Below, one piece after another: positions 1-12,800 of a DNA stretch of 28,125 bases. The notes below the pieces were generated by a model. The model did no database searches and was not told the origin of the DNA. It worked only from the letters and a program-made list of their open reading frames with translations. Each line of letters begins with the position of its first letter. Position 1 is the stretch's first letter. The position numbers and the translations under genes were made by a program. Origin of the DNA: Condylostoma magnum (Eukaryota; Ciliophora; Heterotrichea; Heterotrichida; Condylostomatidae); NCBI GenBank assembly GCA_920105805.1, contig CAKKTI010000287.1, positions 1 to 28,125 on the forward strand. Reading direction: 5' to 3'.

Positions 1-18
1 AGGGACATTATATTATAA
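1..18 (+). CDS. Last codons of a CCCH zinc-finger paralogue (partial, cut by window edge)
   Basis: The bases read Arg-Asp-Ile-Ile-Leu followed by TAA, the same ending as the zinc-finger gene that finishes at 27299 on the other strand. The rest of the gene would lie to the left of the window. The call rests wholly on the nucleotide match between the two subtelomeric arms. Whether the missing part is intact cannot be seen. Confidence 0.35.
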   Translation, partial: RDIIL

Positions 19-440
19 GCTGGGGGAAAGTCGAGCTTAAATCCTGACATTTTATAAGTGTTTAGCAAAAAATTATCACTAAAAGCTAATTTTATCCCCC
101 GAAATTGATGCAACTATTAGAAAAACGATATTTCTGAGGAATTTATTGCAATCTGATGCAAATTTATTAAGGAAACCAGCAGCAACACTTTTATGTAAAA
201 CTAAGGACTCATTATCACATTAATAACTGCAATCAGTAAGCTCATGTACTGCTCTTTTACATTCGTCTACTTTTAACACTCTTTTAAACCTTCTGTACTA
301 TTTAGCCCATATAACATTCTCTTTACTCCAGTACCTAGTAAACCATTTAAATCCCCCATCTTAATCCTTACCCCCTTAATATCCCTTAAGCCCCTCTACC
401 CCTTTCTCCCCTAATCTCCGCCAAGACCCTTACTTTTCAT
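1..440. repeat. Left arm of imperfect inverted duplication (subtelomeric)
   Basis: Read on the + strand, this segment matches the minus strand of about 26940-27315 over nearly its whole length. Near-identical runs include the blocks around 9-22, 200-240 and 275-300, separated by small indels and more diverged stretches. The right arm lies at the 3' side of the CCCH zinc-finger gene, so this arm is a second copy of that gene's tail and flank, cut by the window edge. The first 18 bases would encode Arg-Asp-Ile-Ile-Leu and then TAA, the same C-terminus as the right-hand gene. Orientation relative to the chromosome end is the same in both arms. Confidence 0.85.
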
Positions 441-490
441 CTCTTTTATTTCCAAATCAAAAGGGTTAAGTCTTTAAAGCTTTCAAAGAA

Positions 491-826
491 ATGCTGAGTG
501 ATTTTGATAACAATTCAAAATAATAAGCTCCAAACTACAAGTGCTAAAAGGTCCAATTTACGGTTTCGACTACTTCTACTAAACAGTTGAAGAGCTAAAT
601 GATAGCCTCCTTTAGGCTTCTGCACCTAACACAAGTAGCTGTTAAACCACTGAATAAATTATTGCATATATTTAATAAGAATGGTGCTTTAAAAGCTGCC
701 CTAAATAAGGGTATTCAATCTAACTGAGAACGCAAACACCTAGAAGAACTTTTAGGGATAACATTAAGATTCTTATGCTTTTGCTATGAAACTAAAACCT
801 ATCTAAGACACAATTACATTGAATAA
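491..826 (+). CDS. Small hypothetical protein, about 111 residues
   Basis: No family is recognised. From ATG 491 the frame gives a mixed, soluble-looking protein: a Ser/Thr/Gln-rich N-terminus, then a likely helical part (about residues 45-100) containing an Asn-Lys-Asn-Gly-Ala-Leu-Lys-Ala stretch and a Cys-Phe-Cys-Tyr cluster. One TGA is read as Trp and several TAA/TAG as Gln. The TAA at 824-826 is chosen as the stop because it lies 7 bp from the end of the convergent dynein gene, matching the tight packing seen elsewhere. The next in-frame candidate, TGA 851-853, would overlap dynein. Balanced composition and the good fit of the 394-bp gap support a gene, but no homology does. Confidence 0.45.
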
Positions 827-833
827 TATTTAA

Positions 834-3800
834 CTAAATTTGTTCTAAAATGAGAGCAACTCCTCTTTTAACCCAGTGTTAGGGCGATAAAAGTGTAGGT
901 ATCTTTACATATCCAATAAAATTAGGACTACTTCCAAGAATAATAGGTGCTGCTCCTCTTTTTTATGTCTTATACAACGGACAATTATAATAGCTTCCTT
1001 TTTTCTAACTTTAGGTAGTATCTACAACAGGCTTGAAGATAATATAAGGCATGGAAAATGAGAAGTCAGTAGCTAAGATTTCTTGTAATATTCCGTCCTC
1101 AAATCTTCCACCTTCAATCTTAAAGCCTGAAATAGTCGTTTAATCGGGATCAGGAATATCAGTGATAATGTGGTCATACTTCAATCTGTCCATATCTATG
1201 CTACATTTTCTTGAATAATTTTACAGAATAGCAGTAAGGAAGGTTTGTGGACTGAAAAATGCAGGAAGTCAGAATATTTAGGGAATTCCTTAATTTATTC
1301 ACTTCTTAAAAAATGTACAACGTTCTTATAAGTCTTTAAGATAACCAAAAAGAGGCTTACTTGTGGAGAAGCTATATTATAAAATTTCATCGGGTATTTA
1401 GCCTTGGATTATCTAGAGAGCCATTTTTTCGTAGTCTAGTGATAATACTCTATTGCCAAAAGCTGCTTCGATTAAAGATGAGCACGTTTCTTATATTTTT
1501 TCCAAAAGATTATTAAACCGATGTGCTTCTTAGAATAAGACTGTATTTAAACATTCCTCATACATAGGAGGGTATTTCTCTAGTAGTAAATCAATGTTAA
1601 ATTTCTCTGGTAGTAATTTTTGTATTTCAATCAGTACTTATTTCAAGTTCCTAGTAAGACTTGTTCTTAGAAACCCCTCAGCAAGTGCTAACTATTTAGT
1701 ATTTTGTATTAACTAATCACTTCTATGCGAATGAGACACCAGACTTAGTATTCTTTTACCCTCAGTTCTCTGAAAGTGGATAGCCTAGTATGGATGCAGC
1801 CCATATAGCTCTGGAGATTCTTCAATATCCAATTCCTCTAACTCTTATAACATCTCATCAAATTGTTCCATGTGTTTAGGATACAGAAGCTATGAGTCGT
1901 ATGTCAATGGAAAGTTCTTAGAGGTCATTTACTCGTTAAAAATCGTGGAAACCATTTCTTTCATTAATTTCAAGTCTTAAGCCTCAATTATTCTTCCTCC
2001 ATACAGTAACTCGCATATCGAATACCTTAGCATTTTCCAAGGTGTTTTATTATAGTTACAAAGCTCTATTATTACCTAAGACGATGAAATAAAGTCATTA
2101 CCTGTAAAGTCATATGGAAGATTTCATCCAAAGCCTTTAAATTTTCTTCTTTCTTGTATGGTTGAATGCAAAAAGCACAGAGAAAACAAGATTTTCTTTA
2201 GTTATAAGTTAGAATCTTCGTATAATCCTTATATTTCATACAGTGATTTAATCAAATTATTTTTCAGCCCAGTTTGAGTTTCCATAGTAATCTTTATACA
2301 GTTTTACAATATGCTCACTGGCAGAATCGAAGTAGGGAAAGCTGATAATCACAGTCTATACTCTTTATGCATTGCCACTCTTATCTACATTTCTTCGATC
2401 TTTTCCTCTAATTACGGCAGAAAATCAGGGCAAAGATGAATATTTTATATAAAGAACCATACTGGTTTTGTTTCATTCATCTTCATTTAGCTTAGGACCT
2501 CTTCTAATTTATCATTATCTAGTGAAATAGTTACTAAATCCGCTAATATATGCAGTCTTACCATTAAGTTTTTTATCTCAGTAATAGGATCATTCTCTTT
2601 TGAGTAGAATATAAGCAAGGGACTCTTAGGCCTAGATTCCTGGTACGAATTATCCAAAGTTACAGCGTCAAATCTTAAGTACTACTCACCTAGTACTTAC
2701 TATACTAGATGTTCATAGCCCTGCATCAGTCTATCAATCCTTAAGCATTTTAGTAGGCACAGTCTTAGCAAATGCATATAAATACTTCTCACTCTGTCAC
2801 TTAAAGACGCCTCCATAGCCTTTCTGGCCTCAAATCTAGATTTGGCATAATTAAACAAACTTGTCACATCTCCCTCCTCTCTGGCCTTCTCCTCTATATG
2901 TCTTTAATCAGTAGGCAGTGTTTATTCATATTATCCAGGAATTGCTGAGTTTTCAGGTAATTTTTACTCTAAGTAGGCGTCTTTCCATTCTTACTCGTTA
3001 TCCTTTATTTCATTAGTAAGTGTTGGATTTCTGAAGGGATAACAGTTGGAAAGCTATCTGACAAACTTCCATTGGTTGTTGTTAATTCAAGTAATAGGAG
3101 AAGGTTCTTCCATTAGTTCAGATTCATTGGATAACAGGAAATTTAAGACCTCTCTACTAATTTTTTCCTCAGTTCATACAATTTTGAGAGAAGTGATCAC
3201 TGCAAAGAGTACTTTGTCCTTTTCGAATAAAGAATAGCAAACTTTAGAGAATAAATGCTTTGTAAGGGTCTCTATGAGGTAAGCTACTCTTTTATGTTCG
3301 TTTCTAACTTGCGTTGATTGCCTTATTACTTAAATTACGTTATAAGTAAACCATGGAAGGGAAAATTGGTAGATTGGTTGAAGTTTAGCTACATCTACTA
3401 CTGAAAAGAATAAAGAAGCTGCCCTACGAGCCACAGGAGCATACTCACCTCTTGCCTTTCGTATTCTTTTTTCAGTACTTTCACTGTTTTTTAGCTTTTA
3501 AGTGACCTCATCTGCAGTTTCTCTAGTAGTTCCCAAATAATTAACGACTGTTTCACTATCCAGTATATTTCCCTTTACTGAGCTTAATCGTTCAACTATC
3601 AAAGTTTCCAATTTCTACAGTTCCTTTATATTATTTGCATTTTATATAAGAAGCATATGATGTCTATCCTCTAAATCCCTGCGCTCTTATGCTACGATAG
3701 TGCCTAAGATTTGATCATAAAATCCTTCAGGGGTGATTGAAAAATTGAGCAAATTTACCAAAGCACATGCTTCCGGGGTAAACTAAGGATTCTGGAGTCT

Positions 3801-6800
3801 AGTAGTAATATACAACTAGAAGTCAGGGTGTACTCTAATCTCAGATTCATTGAACTTTATTTTCCTATCATCATCTAAATACTCTTTATTCAATAGCGAA
3901 TGAATTACAGGGTTTATATAGTCTTCCAACAACAACAATACACAATTCCCAGCTTGTATTGAGTTTTCCATAACCAAGGGGAACTTAGAATCACTGAATC
4001 TAGTGTTAATCATATACGGGACCTTTTAAGCAAGCCAGTTTAAGGCCTAGGACTAAGGATCAATACACAGACAAGTTTATAGGGAGTGTTTTAGTATGAT
4101 ACCATTTTCTATAGAAAACTCATCAGTTGGGAGCTCTTAGGTAAACCATTCCCTGATTTCTACTGTATCTCCAAACATGCTAACAAAGTTAAAACTTTCA
4201 CTATTATTAACTCCCATCTAAGTCACCATGTTTTACGACTTTTCAAGGCAAGTTTCTCTATAGTTACTAGGAAACGCCCCTAGATAAGTGATGTATATTA
4301 TGCCCAATAGTACATCCCCTATTAAGTTAACCATTCCTGCTGTCAAAGATCTTACATTAGTCCCCCAGCGTTAAGTTTCTCCTCCTAATCCTCCGATTAA
4401 TTTCTCAGCTCTATTAATTCTTGTACTGTTATTCTTAATAATAGCTTATAAATCATCCCTTTCCTTCTACTTTTCCTCTTATACTTGCAATAGTTCCTAT
4501 AATTCAGCCTTTATTTAGTATAATTCAGACTTTTTCTAGTTTAATTAGAACTAAAGTTCGTCGCATTGATGTTAGGCTTTAAGCAATGCTTATTCCTTAG
4601 GCCTGATTTCTCGTAGAACTTTGTGAAATGACACTAGTGCAATTACCCACATACATAATCCCCTGGCTGCCTCAGATGCTCTTTTAGCCATTTCTGGGTT
4701 AAAGTCCTCATTTTGTATAAACTTTTCAAGCTTTGTCATTAAAGTTTTAGGCAGACTTGACCTTTTATATCTTATAAGTCTTTCTAATATCTTAGGATCA
4801 CCTAACACCTTTTTGCCCGTGGCTGCCATCCAGTAGTCTTGTATATACTCACCACTTTTCTTATACCTTATAGGAGGTACTTTCAGTATAATACAAACAG
4901 CCTCTAAAACCATTTAAACACCTGTTGGAGGCTACTTTAAACTCTTTAGTTCTGATATATCATGCTTAGATAGCCCTCTCAATGCATTTCTGGCACCTTC
5001 TAAAGCAGGTCTTACTTAATCCATTGAGAATTAGCACTCTTACCTTATTTTTTCCGCTTAGTCTACTTACTCACTCACAACTGCCTCTTCACTTGATACT
5101 TAGTCTTGTTTTTACTACAGAAAAGCACTTCTTTCCTCTATAACTGCTAATAACTCCTGTAGATTCTCTGTGTGACTTTCTAATTAAGTCTCCTGTGACT
5201 GCATTTCCTCTTGCATCACCTTAAGCGATTCTTTAGTGTCATATACCACCTACAAACTTTCCTCATATCGCTTCTTAGATTACTCTATGATCGCCTTATT
5301 TCTCCTTAGCTATACTTCGAAGTTCTTCAATGACTCTAAAAATGCCATAAATGTTATATGAACTGTTCTACCTTCCTTTTACTTTAGCTCATGGGCTCTT
5401 ACTCTTGAGTCCTTATAGCCCATCATAAGTACTGACCCTACCCCATTTATGATATTTCTGGGCACTTCACTCACATCTTTTAAATAATTCTCAGCCACCT
5501 ACAAAATCCCCTCCCTTGGCCACTCCAGTAGCCATGTAATTGCAGTACAGTTTACTAAAGCAGGGAACTATCTAACCCTGTTCCTAAACTTACTATTAGT
5601 TGGACTCAAACAAATCAACAAAGTAAGATTATCCTTACACTGCTTTATAAATTGCTACCAGGCTTAAGATTTCTCAGCTTCCGAGTACACAAAATCCTTT
5701 TACCCACTTAAAGACATGATTTCATCCTTAGTGAACAAAAATGGTATTTCCCCTGAGTTCAGGAAATTGTTTAGATCTTCCAGGTAATCCTCCTGTAGTA
5801 TCTAGTTCTCGTCTATTACAAAAACTCCCTTCTTTCCGTTGATGCCCGCAGATATACACATCCTTTTCATATCCAGTCTCCAGTCTTTCAGGCTGTAATC
5901 AAACCGTATGTCAATTCCATGCACTTCAAACCCAAAAATAAAAGCGGCCAGTTTGGCCAGCTAACTTTTCCCATTTCCCCCTGGGCCTACTATAAGACCA
6001 TGGCCATTCACTGTTTTAATAATCCTACAGATCCTCATTATCTACAACGCTGCCTAGGTAAAAAGTGGGAATACAAGCCTTTGACTCCCGTCATTAAATC
6101 TATCTTTCTCAGATTTAAGTCAATCTAGTAAATCATCCATATTTGCAATCTCAGCATACTCTTCAGGGTTTCTGCAAATACCGAAAACTGGTAGTTTTCT
6201 GCTGTTTAGAATTTCCCCAGCGTTTTTTATATTCGACTCATCCAGCAAATCCTCGTGATGCTCTTCCTCATCATCTTCATAGTCCATTACTAGATTAGAT
6301 GCTAGACTTTTAAAGTAACTAACCGCCACTTCGTCAATCATTCTTAAAAATTGTAATTAATCCCTTGCATCTAGTAGTCTATCTGAAAAGGTTCTAATAG
6401 ACTCGTGGAATCACAGTCGTACTAGATTTTCCTTTCTTCTTATTGATTAGGGGTGACTTATTGCCATTCCTTTGAATAGTGATCCTATATCTCTTATATT
6501 GTACTAATAGTGAATTGTGCTTGGAGTAGGCTTGAACTATTACTACACCTTTCTATATAGTTCTAAAGTAGCATTCACTACTCTTTCTTCTAGTCCTCGG
6601 GTAGCTCTTTCAGGAAAACGTGTACAAATCTCTTCGAAAATAAGCTCAAAAATGTCATGTAGGATTTTATCACTGGGAGGGGATAGCACTTATAATGTAA
6701 AGTGTCTTAAAACTCGTTAGGACATATACCGGGCTGATCCTACATTGGGAGTCATGGCAGCGAAGAAGTACAAATTTTCTATGGTTTTAAAATCTGAGTA

Positions 6801-9800
6801 CTTTAAATCATATCAGCCCTTGTGATCAAATCACTGTCTCATAAGCTCCAATGAAGGCTATGTTTTAAAACTGTCTTAACCTGCCATGTTTAAATCCTCA
6901 GCTATTACGAGTAAAGATGTAGACAGAGAGGGTTTTAGTACTCCTTTTCTATGTTTTTCAAATTTCCCTTCAATTCGTTTTTAAAGGGACTTGCTGTCTG
7001 TATTGGCTGTGAAATAGATCAGTAAAGGGTTATTGTTTCTTTTAGAGAGTTACAATCTCAGGAACTTCTTGAGTACTATTGTCTTCCCAGTACCCGTTGC
7101 ACCTACAATAATAGTACTTGTCATTGCATAGCTGAGTTGGTTAAGGAAATATGAAGTTTTTATTATATCAATTGTAGGAACTATTATAGCCTCTGGGGAG
7201 ACGATAGCTTTCCTTTACTCTTCTGATGGCTCATCTGAAGGCATATTCTCTCATTTTATCCAGTTTCTAGACTTCACGTCAAAAATTATATCAAAAACAT
7301 TGTACTTACGTCTTAAAGGAATCGTGAAATGGGGAACTGGGGCTTCATTTGGCTATAGTTCAAACTGTATTTTTTCTTCCTTTGGTTGTAACTCCTTCCT
7401 GAAGTTTAGCATATTATTCACTTGATTACTCACATTCTACATTCCAATTCTCTGCTTTAGGAAAAGATCGAATTGATCTCTGTCCTACTAATTTGCCAGC
7501 ATTGCTCCAAATGTCCAAATCATTGCAAAAATCATATACGCTTCCATTTGTTGGGAAGTAGCAGCTGAGTATATACTTAAATAAGCTGGGGGAGGTTTTC
7601 TTACATCGTCATCAGTTTAAAACTGTTTTTCAATACCAGCTGGAATCAGTTTCTTTAGATTTCCTAGTAAACTGTCAAAAAGCTGTATAAATGAAGAAGT
7701 TAGTCATTCTTAACTTGCTCCAAAAATCATTTCACATTGAGAAATTATTTAAAGACAATCGGGGATTAAGTAGTTAAAAATTGACTCGATTTTATCTGCG
7801 AAATCTAGAAAAGATATGGGGATTTAGGCCTGTATGTAGTTTTTAAATCGCATTTAAGGGGAAATTAGGGAGCTTTGTAGGTATAATATGCCGCATCTGG
7901 AAACTGTTGCAGGGGAAACATTGCTCAATGCGTCTGTTTCAAATAAGATTCTAGTATTTTTGTTTATTTACACTCTTTCAATTGAATTTAATGTCATTTT
8001 TTTATTTTCATCAAGTAAAGAGTTCAGGTTCTCGACTCATTGGGAGTCTATTGGGCAGTCGAATATTACTCATTATTTTTATTTTGAGGTTTGCCTTTGC
8101 ATTTGCTTTAAAATGTTAGAAATAAGGCCTTCCTTTCAAACCATTGTAGCATCTTTTAAATAACCAAAAAGTTTATTGATGCTTTGAGTTTTTGCATTGA
8201 TTTACCTTAACTTTACTCCTTTATTCTTGCATTTGTCTCTTAGATTGATTAGTTATTAAGCTGATATTGCTTATTTACGATTTCAGTAAATTTACTGCTC
8301 ATATTGGTCTAATTGTAACTATACATCATAGAAACCTTATATATCTGAGCAGTATTAAGCCTTTTAGATTTCATCAGTACTAATTTCCTTCTACTTCTCT
8401 AATATTTCTTCCATTTCTTACTTTTTCATCAAATTTAACGTTTGTTCTAAAATTCTAATAACAGTTGTCTTTCCAGCCATTGTAGGGCCTAAGATCATTA
8501 TGCTATGTCTTTATTTCTGTAAATCCTTCAACTACATAACCTTATGCATAAAAATATCTTTATTGGACAATCCTAATCTTGTTATTACTCTTTCCATAGT
8601 TCGTATGAATTACGATTTGTTTTCTTAAGTTTCGCCAGTACCAGGAAAGAAGTCTTCTATTATATTAGAAACTGTGTTTATGTCATATCCTACTAATTTA
8701 GGAAGTAAGTTTTGTCTAAGGGCCTAAACAACAAAGTTCTACTCTATTTCAATAGGTGATTCTTTATTACTAGAAAACATGATTCCCCAATTTACTAGTT
8801 TATTTTAAACCGTTAGTTCAATATGCCTCATTAGCAACCCCATCGGCCTTTTTACACTTATTTATCACTTTTACCTAAATGAGCTAGCACTGGTTAGCAC
8901 TTATCTTATTTCTCTCAGTCCGAAATAATAATGATTCCTAGAGGAAATCTGCTGTAAACTCAGCTTGAATATGCTTACTACTTTCTTAGCTAGTTCATAA
9001 CCATGCTAGAATCCCGTAATATATAAATAATGCCCGCTTATCATAGCATAATCAGGAGTCATCATGGCCAATGGTCTCATTAAATTCTTTAAACTGTCTG
9101 GTATTGCTGATCTTGCTATATAATTAGGATTTAAAGTAGAAAAAAGTGCGAAATGATCGTCTATTTATATACTGTTTCCATTAAAAACCATTGTTTTTAC
9201 AGAACTTCGTATGCTGTTTATAACAGTCAGTGTTAATTAGGCTATATGTGAAAGAATTTCAATTGAGAGTCTATTAAAGTCAGAAAAGCATATTATTGAT
9301 CCTGTTTGAATTATTCCCAGCATTAATTAGCCTAATTACGAGTATGCTAGGCCAGTATTACAGTTTATCAGTATGAAATTCCTGCCAGCTACAATTGAGA
9401 GTTCTTTTATTGTTTGCACCTTTCCCGTTCCTGCAGGACCTTCCACTACACCTATATATCTTAATCAGTGGGAAAGTAAAAGACATCTTTGGCATTTGTC
9501 ACTTAAGTTTGTGTTTATTATTCTAGGAAAATTTCCTTAGTACTCAAAACCATATTCAATTGCAGTATTCATTGATTCTATTTTTATTGTACCGTCTTAT
9601 ATCTAGTATTTTAGTTGAATTTGTCATTCAAAGTCTTCAATTGATTAAGTGTTTTTGAGTTGTTGGGTTATGTAGTAAATGTTGTTTAAAAAGTTGGCTA
9701 TTGTGGTTAAAGAAGTCATATGTTTTGGTTCTAATGAGGCTCTTAGCATGTTTATCATTTCGTTTAACTTATAGTAGATTTAATCAGTGTATTATTGAAC

Positions 9801-12800
9801 CTGTTACTATCTTGTTTGATTGTTTAAATGGGTTGAAAAACCTAAAATTGTAGTTAAGTCATAGGCTCATCGTAGTTAGAATAAAAGAATTCAAATCTGC
9901 ACTGGCCATTTAAAGGGTATTATTTTATCATAAAAGAATGATTTTTCAACGAGTCCTCTTAGTGTTTGGTTAATTTGTAATTCTAGCTTAGTAATCCAAT
10001 TTTCTAGTTTATCATTCATATTAATTCTTTCATCTAGCATAACTTCCTCATGGTGATGGCTTCTAATTCCGTATATAAAAGTGTTTTTATAATTAACAGA
10101 ATGTACATACTTAAAAAGTTTATATAAATGAGTTTATAACACATCAACATCATTTAAATGACTCATTAAATCTAGCATCTCATTGTTAGAAAGTAAATAA
10201 AATCTTGTATATTTTTACCGTTTCAGATCAAGATATTTCTCTAGCAATTACACGATTTCTCCAAACTCTTCATTACAAGAACTAAAAAAGTGAGTATTGC
10301 TTTCAGTATTGGCAATATGAACAATAAAAGGATTTTCTTATACCATAGTAACCATTTTTCTAAAATCAGCCTCAGCGTATCCATACCGCCTAAAATCACT
10401 TGGAATTGACTGCTATAGGTCAAGTTGTCTAAATATAGGTGCTAGATAAATCCAATAGTTTTAAGCCTTTATCCATTCACACATTAGATTAGAAAGTGAT
10501 GAAAATATTTTATTTCAATGATTAATTCTATCCCTGAATGGTCTTGCAAATTAACTTGACTTTATTTACTGTAGTTATACTATACAGTCATCCAATGCTA
10601 TAAAAATATCATCCGGCTGTAGTAAAACATACGAGTTTTTGTATTCCTTAAGCTGAAATTTCTTACGGGTCCATTCTTTATCTATTTTATCCAAAGTTAG
10701 TTCTATAGTCATTTCTTTAGATGCTCTTTCAGTTACTTCGGATAAAATTAGCATGTTTTTATTCTCAAGAATTCCTTTATCCACTAAATTTGAAATACTT
10801 TATGATAAATCTGAATACAGCGGAATTTACAGTCTATCATTCAACTCGTTCCAATGTCTTTCTCGTATACCTTCAGTACAAAGAGCAGAAACTACAGGCA
10901 ATAACTCTTTAAACTTTTCAATTTCTATAACCAGTAAATTTGCAACATTTAATTAAGTTTACTCGGTGTTGAAATATTCCTCAAGTTTTCCAAGTATTTT
11001 AAACCACTTACTTACACAGCTGTAAATGCTTTCCATGCTTATACTAGCTATAGGGGAAGATAGTCAAATTGGTTTCTATTTTCTAAACTCTATTGCAAGA
11101 TTTCATAATTAGAAGTAAGGATCAACTAGTTGTATCAGTTAAAGCAGGTCTTTGTTTTCATGAGGATTTCTGCCTATCAACTTCTCTCTGTGTAAAATTT
11201 TATCATGATTATCCTTTATATTGAATAATTTATCCTAGAACACCTCAGTTTTTGTTGTTATAAGTTAAAGATGCTCGTCATTTAGCTTGTCTTTAACTAA
11301 TCCGAGAAGTTTATACTCTTTAAACATGTCTTAGCAAATTTACATTTCATCAACCATTTATTCCTTATCATTTTCCATTTGTACTATTAGCTACTCATTC
11401 TGCTGATCTAAATCTTAAGCTCTTTATTAAAAAAAGTCTTTTAAAACTATTGGCCAGTTAAAAATTTAGCAGTAATTCAGTATTGTTTATGATTCCATGG
11501 GTAGTTAAAGCTCGTATAGCTCTTCATATTTTAAATTAGTTGATTTTACATTTTTCATAAGCTTTTTTATTATATTTTAACTTTGCTATATAAAATCATT
11601 TATTTCTGAGATTTCATCTATAGTAATACAATCAGTAGAAGCTTTTTATTACATTTCTAAAAATTAACTATTGAGGTCATTTATTTAATCGTCTAAGTCC
11701 GTATAAAGCGCATTATATAATGGTTCTCTTAACTTTACAGTAGTTTCCAGTAGCTATTGCCTTAAACTTTGAAAATTTATTCCAATCAGTCCAAAATCAT
11801 AAAATAAGTCAAAATTTACTCTGATTAAATACTCATCTTGCCTTAATTTTTCATATAAATCCATCAATGCCTTATAACTTTCAGTAGGTCCACTCTTTGT
11901 AACTAAAAACTATTTTTTTTTTTAACAATCATCAATATTTTCTTATATTTTATCAATTGTTAAATTAAGCAGATATTCATACTATTTTAAGTCATCTAGT
12001 AACTATTAGGCTTTAATTAATCCGTTACTTATCTATTTTTAAATAGAATTAGAGAATTGTTTCAATAAAGGATGCTCTTCTAAAGAAGGTAAAGTAAGCT
12101 TATAAGTATCAGGATTCACTAAATTATCATAAATATAAAATTCTACAGGTTTTATCTCATCAGCAGCTGATATCATATTATTCAAAATATCTAGCAATGT
12201 AGATCTTATGTACTCAATTGTTGGAAAAGAGTCAATTATCTTAACTTCCCCATTTATCTTTTCAACTAAATGAAGTTCAAATAGAAAGGTTGAATTTCCC
12301 ATTACATTTCTCCCAGGAGTAGCTAAGCTATTTTATCTTACAGAAAACTTATAAAGGAAATTTTCATAGGCTTAAAGGCCTCTTTCTATAGAATTAGCGA
12401 TTTATGCTTCCATTTTGATTCTTATCAGTGTTAAGGACTTTTGAGCCATTATAGGTAAGCTTTTTCAGTTTATTGTATGCTAATTTTTTATAGTAGATCG
12501 AAATCTTGCATATAATTTCTCAGCTGTTTGTATAATCCACGCTTCTTTAGCAGCTTTTGTGAAATTTCGAGTTATTTTTCTCTGCATTCTTATAAGATTA
12601 TCTACTTTTTACGGAAAACTTGAGCTGAAGGGCCTTTGTTTTGCATTAGCAGCTGATATAGGGAATTCAAAGATGTTCCTTCATTAGAGAAATTAGAAAT
12701 AAGAAACATCAACATCTTATAAACTTACTATCAAAATAGGACTGCATACTAAGGGTGAACTTTTAATCTTTTACATACTTTCATGGAATTATGGACATTG

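Noticed and set aside
10241-10423. Minus-strand 60-codon hydrophobic frame
   Set aside because: Out of frame with the dynein heavy chain that covers the same strand; a shadow.
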